A stretch of DNA of 8,224 bases from Acidobacteriota bacterium. Lineage in GTDB: Bacteria > Acidobacteriota > UBA6911. This document shows, in pieces, positions 5,235 to 8,224 of this stretch; the stretch's first letter is position 1; each line of letters begins with the position of its first letter. The translations under genes were made by a program, and so were the position numbers. The stretch covers positions 1 through 8,224 of the forward strand of contig JAHFUH010000221.1 in NCBI GenBank assembly GCA_023265215.1. Direction: 5' to 3'. Under the pieces are notes generated by a model. That model saw only the letters and a program-made list of their open reading frames with translations, did not search any database and was not told where the DNA came from.

Positions 5235-6076
5235 TACTGGAACTGCGCGATCGTGGTATTGAATGCCCGAGTCGCGGCCTCCTCCAGAGAATTCGTCCTC
5301 AATTCTTTGCTGAGCACCTCGATTCCCCAGGGCCCGGCATAGCCGGCTTTCATCAGGCATTTTACAAACCCCTTTACGTCGAACTCCCCTTCGCCGCAAA
5401 ACTTCCGGTGATTGACCGTGTCTTCATGCAGGCTCCAGGGGCACTTCAAAGTTCCGTCATTGAGTTCGACTCCGAGAAGAAACCGGGAGGGTATACGGGC
5501 TACGTCTTCATAAGGAATGCCAAGCTTCACTATGTGCCAGAGGTCAATCATAATTCCGCCGTTTTTTGCATCGGCTCCTTGCACCATCTCCAGCGTCTCC
5601 GGCAGAGTCCTGATCATCGCATCAACGATCAGTTCGAAAAGAATTTTCGTTCCGTAATTCGCAGCCTCTGCGCAGAGCGTAGCGAAGGACTCAATCAGGC
5701 GTGGCATGGGAGTTGACTGCATATCAAAGTCTCCCACCTTGATGTGCCTGGCACCGAGTGCCTCTGCCGCAGTCAGCAGCGTCTGCCTGGTTTTATCCGA
5801 CCTTCTTTTTTTCTCGCCGTCCAAAAACCAGTCCGTCAGAAATTCCAGCTCGACATGCCGGATCCCGTTGTCATCAAGAATCCGTTTCATCTCTTTAAGG
5901 CTCCTGCGTTCGAGTATGTGATCGAGATCTACCTCTTTAAGTCCGATCCCCTTGAAACCCGCTTTGGCTGCAGTGACAACCCTGTCCTCGAAATCGAATG
6001 GGCTGTATTCTTTTTCAGAGTGAGGGTGTACTGCTCCTGCCAGCGTCCAGTATGAGCCCAACAATTCCACGTTCAT
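5234..6076 (-). CDS. Sugar phosphate isomerase/epimerase-like TIM-barrel protein
   Basis: This is a 280-residue member of the xylose isomerase-like TIM-barrel superfamily (PF01261), cytosolic because no signal peptide is visible. Barrel strands appear in order: GFKGIGL (40-46), HVELEFL (74-80), HIKVGDF (111-117), ILFELIV (145-151), GIMIDLWHIVK (174-184), LGVELNDG (201-208) and GPWGIEVLS (248-256). Likely metal or catalytic residues at strand ends are Glu148, Asp178, His181, Glu204, His223 and Glu253. The segment after strand 7 (HRKFCGEGEFDVKGFVKCLMKAGYAGPWGIEV) is characteristic of the family: G-x-G-x-x-D, then a helix and an AGY-x-G turn. The family isomerises or epimerises sugars, inositols and related compounds; the substrate is not evident here. 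The M23 peptidase gene ends 21 bp upstream on the same strand, and GGAG precedes the ATG by about 8 nt, so the two are probably co-transcribed despite unrelated functions. Confidence 0.9.
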   Translation of the reverse strand: MNVELLGSYWTLAGAVHPHSEKEYSPFDFEDRVVTAAKAGFKGIGLKEVDLDHILERRSLKEMKRILDDNGIRHVELEFLTDWFLDGEKKRRSDKTRQTLLTAAEALGARHIKVGDFDMQSTPMPRLIESFATLCAEAANYGTKILFELIVDAMIRTLPETLEMVQGADAKNGGIMIDLWHIVKLGIPYEDVARIPSRFLLGVELNDGTLKCPWSLHEDTVNHRKFCGEGEFDVKGFVKCLMKAGYAGPWGIEVLSKELRTNSLEEAATRAFNTTIAQFQ

Positions 6077-6097
6077 CGTTCAATCTCCTGTTCCATG

Positions 6098-7489
6098 TCA
6101 TTGCGCGGTGTATTGAAATGCCGATCCAAGTTTTTTTGAGATGCGGTCCTTGATCCAATGCCCATCCCACCATTCTGCAGGATTCACCGGCAGGCCCTGC
6201 AACAGCGTGCAGAAATGGAGGTGGTCTCCGCCGGCCAAACCGGTTTCCCCGGTTTTTCCAATAATGGCGCCCCTGGCGACGGTCTGTCCTTCGGTCACGC
6301 CAATTGAAGATAGATGCCCGTATATTGTCATCAAACCATATCCATGATCGATAACAACGGCATTGCCGTAGATGCCGAAAAATCTGGCGCAAACAACAAC
6401 CCCGTCGTTGGCCGCTGGGATCGGCGCCTGTTTGGTGACAGCCAGATCAAATCCGAGGTGATCCTGGTGATCGATCACCTTCCCCTGGTAGATATACGCT
6501 CTCCGGTCTGCAAAGGAGGCCATTACCTTGCCGTTTGGCATCATGACAAATGGTTTATTCCAAAGAAATGCCGCCTTCGATTTCTGGGCAAGAGACATAA
6601 GCGTCTGAGCGTTTTTCTGGCGCAGTTCATTGTTGATGGCCAGGTAACTGTCGAGAACACTGCCTCGTTCCTTGATCTCAGGGGATTGCGACAAGATCTC
6701 CGGGACGACTTTGTTGATGAAAGCGTCATTGATCTCGATGTTATCCGACTTGAACGGCTTCGGGAAAAATTTATCTATAAATCCCATTTCAGCCGTGTTA
6801 CCGGCTGCATCTTCCACAACCAGCCGCACATCGGGCTGAGCCATATCGTAGGGAACCGCGAAAAAGGCAAATCTGTCTTGCTTTCCCGATCCCGGCAATG
6901 GGAATCCGGGAAACCACCAGGCACCGGCGCGCACTCCGTCGCGCACCGCAGAATCACCCACCCGATAAGTTACGAGTTCGCAGCCACCCTGGCTCGCATA
7001 CGTCTGGGTTGAAGTTACCTGTAGAGAAGGAGGCGTTAGCCGGACCGGCAAACTGATCTCCTGTATTTCATCGTCGGGATGTCTGAGCCAGGTACCGGCT
7101 CTTCCCGCAGTCACTCGAATAACAGCCGTTCCCCCAGTCAATGCCGGCATGCTTTGTCGGCCTGCTTCCACGAGCAATATGTCCTTTTCTGTTTTAGGAC
7201 CCCAAAAGGAAAACTGGGAACGGCAGGAATAGCTCTTTTCCTCAAGTTTGGTGGACTTGTCCCCCTGGATCAGTTCCACCCTGACATGGGTCAGTCCCCG
7301 TCGATGCTCAGACAGTTCAATCTTGATAGGAGTTCGCTTCCCTATTACCGGCATCCCCGGCTCGATCCTGATGTCGGGGGAACCTCCCACGCGAAAAATC
7401 CCGAATGCGACGAACGTCACGATGGCAATAGCGGGGATCAACAGAAGCAGCTTCAATGAAATTCCGGAATGATATTTATCGTCAACCAT
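6098..7489 (-). CDS. Membrane-anchored M23 family (LytM-like) metallopeptidase
   Basis: This 463-residue protein would cut peptidoglycan cross-bridges or stem peptides outside the cytoplasmic membrane, or act as an enzyme activator. A short basic N-terminus is followed by one hydrophobic helix (about 12-33), a signal anchor. Residues 37-235 are beta-rich and resemble one or two immunoglobulin-like domains (RIEPGMPVIGKRTPIKIEL; VRLVVEDAAGNTAEMGF). A helical linker occupies about 255-305. The C-terminal M23 domain has every catalytic residue: zinc ligands His344 and Asp348 in HLGFD, His392 in YGHL, and HLHF with His423 (catalytic) and His425 (zinc). GVTEGQTVARGAIIGKTGETG is the typical turn before HLHF. 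AAGGA lies 5 nt before the ATG. It heads a two-gene unit with the TIM-barrel gene. With zinc ligands intact, active peptidase is more likely than a degenerate EnvC- or NlpD-type activator. Confidence 0.93.
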   Translation of the reverse strand: MVDDKYHSGISLKLLLLIPAIAIVTFVAFGIFRVGGSPDIRIEPGMPVIGKRTPIKIELSEHRRGLTHVRVELIQGDKSTKLEEKSYSCRSQFSFWGPKTEKDILLVEAGRQSMPALTGGTAVIRVTAGRAGTWLRHPDDEIQEISLPVRLTPPSLQVTSTQTYASQGGCELVTYRVGDSAVRDGVRAGAWWFPGFPLPGSGKQDRFAFFAVPYDMAQPDVRLVVEDAAGNTAEMGFIDKFFPKPFKSDNIEINDAFINKVVPEILSQSPEIKERGSVLDSYLAINNELRQKNAQTLMSLAQKSKAAFLWNKPFVMMPNGKVMASFADRRAYIYQGKVIDHQDHLGFDLAVTKQAPIPAANDGVVVCARFFGIYGNAVVIDHGYGLMTIYGHLSSIGVTEGQTVARGAIIGKTGETGLAGGDHLHFCTLLQGLPVNPAEWWDGHWIKDRISKKLGSAFQYTAQ

Positions 7490-7593
7490 GATTTTCCTTT
7501 GCCAGACAGCCGGCCTCTTCGACCCGCATTATTAATTATTTTCACCGGAAGTTTACCACTCAGCGCGCGCAAAAAGTGCAAACATTCTAGAAA

Positions 7594-7615
7594 CCGGAAT
7601 GACATTCCATTCCGG
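7594..7615. other. Hairpin in the divergent spacer
   Basis: CCGGAATG (7594-7601) and CATTCCGG (7608-7615) form a perfect 8-bp stem around a 6-nt loop. The perfect palindrome TTCTAGAA lies just to the left at 7585-7592. The hairpin sits between the divergent M23 and lipoprotein genes, upstream of the lipoprotein promoter candidate. It could be an operator, or a relic of a dispersed repeat. No T-run follows on either strand, so a terminator is unlikely. In the rest of the spacer (7490-7723) I see only the promoter and ribosome site listed separately. Confidence 0.5.
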
Positions 7616-7636
7616 CTTCCGGCTCCTGCTTAGAGA

Positions 7637-7665
7637 TTGCTCTATTTTGAGACACAATGTAAAAT
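7637..7665 (+). promoter_or_regulatory. Candidate sigma-70-type promoter of the lipoprotein gene
   Basis: TTGCTC (7637-7642) and TAAAAT (7660-7665) are spaced by 17 nt, matching consensus at 3 of 6 and 5 of 6 positions. This gives a leader of about 50 nt ending at the strong ribosome site at 7710-7716. Confidence 0.35.
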
Positions 7666-7709
7666 CGACACGCAAACTTTACTAGCGCTTTTCCAATTGA
7701 TCAGCAATC

Positions 7710-7716
7710 AAGGAGG
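7710..7716 (+). promoter_or_regulatory. Strong ribosome binding site setting the lipoprotein start
   Basis: AAGGAGG lies 7 nt before ATG 7724. The frame is open further upstream (from a TTG at 7637), but only the ATG at 7724 has this site and gives a proper lipoprotein signal peptide, so the shorter protein is preferred. Confidence 0.85.
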
Positions 7717-7723
7717 TTCAGCA

Positions 7724-8074
7724 ATGAAAAAACTGGGCACGGCAGCATTTCTCCTCTGGCTTCTGCTTTCGTTCGGTTGTTCTTCAACTCCTTCAGGCAC
7801 CGACAAGATCAGCGATCTCCTTGCCAATGGAGCTTCCCGCCTTGGCCAAAACGTAACCGTGGTTGGAATGGCGGAGACGAAAACGGGATATTCTTCAATG
7901 AAAATGTTCAGGCTGTTTAGCGACAGCACATCCATCTGGGTTCTGCGAAATGACGAGACTGAGGAACCCCCGCAGGGATATAAGGTCCGGGTTGTCGGCA
8001 CGTTGCAGCAGAAGGAGGTCAATGCCCTCGGGAAAATAATCTGCATTGACGCCAAAAATGTTTCGATGGAATAG
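7724..8074 (+). CDS. Small lipoprotein with an OB-fold-like domain
   Basis: This 116-residue predicted lipoprotein starts with a textbook signal peptide. MKK is followed by a hydrophobic stretch (residues 4-17) and LSFGC, with Cys19 as the lipidation site. The -3 residue is Ser rather than the preferred Leu, a mild deviation. After a Ser/Thr/Gly linker, residues about 30-115 alternate beta strands and turns in OB-fold order: RLGQNVTVVGMAET, MKMFRLFSDSTSIWVL, then PQGYKVRVVGTLQQKE and GKIICIDAKNVSM. The repeated G-x-x-V-x-V-x-G pattern is seen in bacterial OB-fold proteins. Function is unknown; extracytoplasmic OB folds often bind small ligands, oligosaccharides or proteins. It is transcribed alone, divergently from the M23 peptidase and convergently to the probable gene end at 8092. 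Nothing in the context gives it a pathway. Confidence 0.88.
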   Translation: MKKLGTAAFLLWLLLSFGCSSTPSGTDKISDLLANGASRLGQNVTVVGMAETKTGYSSMKMFRLFSDSTSIWVLRNDETEEPPQGYKVRVVGTLQQKEVNALGKIICIDAKNVSME

Positions 8075-8091
8075 CAGCCAGGTCAATAAAG

Positions 8092-8223
8092 CTAAAGATA
8101 TTGGGCAAGAAAGCGGTTCAGAGTTTCACCGGCTGTTTGTGAATTCATTTTCAACTGCTGGTAGCTTTGAATTCCCGCGCCAATAATCTTGACGGCGCGG
8201 GCAGCAATATTGGCTGAAGGATT
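8092..8223 (-). CDS. Probable C-terminal end of an unidentified protein, runs off the right edge
   Basis: On the minus strand an open frame enters from the right edge and ends at TAG (8094-8092), giving 43 residues beginning NPSANIAARAVKIIGAGIQS. It continues with YQQLKMNSQTAGETLNRFLAQYL. The composition looks protein-like and is probably helical: balanced, few rare residues, amphipathic near the end. It fills the otherwise empty last 150 bases, and its stop is 17 bp from the convergent lipoprotein stop, as expected for tight packing. It is too short to assign to a family, and a chance open frame of this length is possible. Confidence 0.45.
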   Translation of the reverse strand, partial: NPSANIAARAVKIIGAGIQSYQQLKMNSQTAGETLNRFLAQYL

Positions 8224-8224
8224 A

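Noticed and set aside
6314..7012. A 232-codon plus-strand open frame inside the M23 peptidase gene.
   Set aside because: It is antisense to conserved M23 sequence; no ribosome site or family motif supports it.
1..8224. A new defence, toxin-antitoxin or biosynthetic system.
   Set aside because: Every sizeable gene fits a housekeeping or common accessory family. The regulator/membrane-protein pair lacks toxin-antitoxin features such as a small stable/unstable protein pair.

Overview
The window is an ordinary, densely coded stretch of bacterial chromosome of medium GC. It carries ten complete or nearly complete genes, plus a possible gene end at the right edge. A predicted lipoprotein, a cis-prenyltransferase for the undecaprenyl carrier and a membrane-anchored M23 peptidase point to a bacterium with a peptidoglycan wall, probably Gram-negative. 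The winged-helix/membrane-protein pair, the aminotransferase variant and the palindromic intergenic repeats remind me of Acidobacteriota-like soil or sediment lineages. That placement is inference from recollection, and no rRNA or other strong marker is present.

Layout, left to right. 2-340 (+) is the C-terminal end of a 2,3-bisphosphoglycerate-dependent phosphoglycerate mutase. It converges, with a 2-bp gap, on a YbgC-like hotdog thioesterase (343-795, -). A divergent spacer with a promoter candidate leads to a (+) cluster: a seven-iron type ferredoxin (952-1209), a fold-type I PLP aminotransferase (1285-2466) and a fumarylacetoacetate-hydrolase-family protein (2499-3251). This cluster meets a (-) cluster head-on at 3251/3329. 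The junction is filled by a REPIN-like inverted repeat whose arms contain or overlap the stop codons of both flanking genes.

The (-) cluster, in transcription order, is a six-helix membrane protein (5061-4456), a winged-helix regulator (4463-4086) overlapping it by 8 bp, and uppS (4048-3329). Its promoter region (about 5089-5135) has a perfect TTGACA -35 box overlapped by a palindrome, which suggests autoregulation. Upstream lies a second palindromic element (5130-5234) built of GCTGAWW heptads. Next is a second (-) pair: a membrane-anchored M23 (LytM-like) peptidase (7489-6098) followed after 21 bp by a xylose-isomerase-like TIM-barrel protein (6076-5234). A divergent spacer of about 230 bp with a hairpin and a promoter candidate leads to a small OB-fold-like lipoprotein (7724-8074, +). 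A probable gene end on the minus strand (8092-8223) runs off the right edge.

Functionally the genes are a mix: glycolysis, acyl-CoA hydrolysis, electron transfer, amino-group transfer, cell-wall lipid carrier synthesis and wall remodelling. I see no defence system, CRISPR array, prophage, transposase gene or biosynthetic gene cluster. The most interesting signals are the two intergenic palindromic elements, the regulator/membrane-protein pair with its candidate operator, and the aminotransferase lacking two canonical active-site residues.
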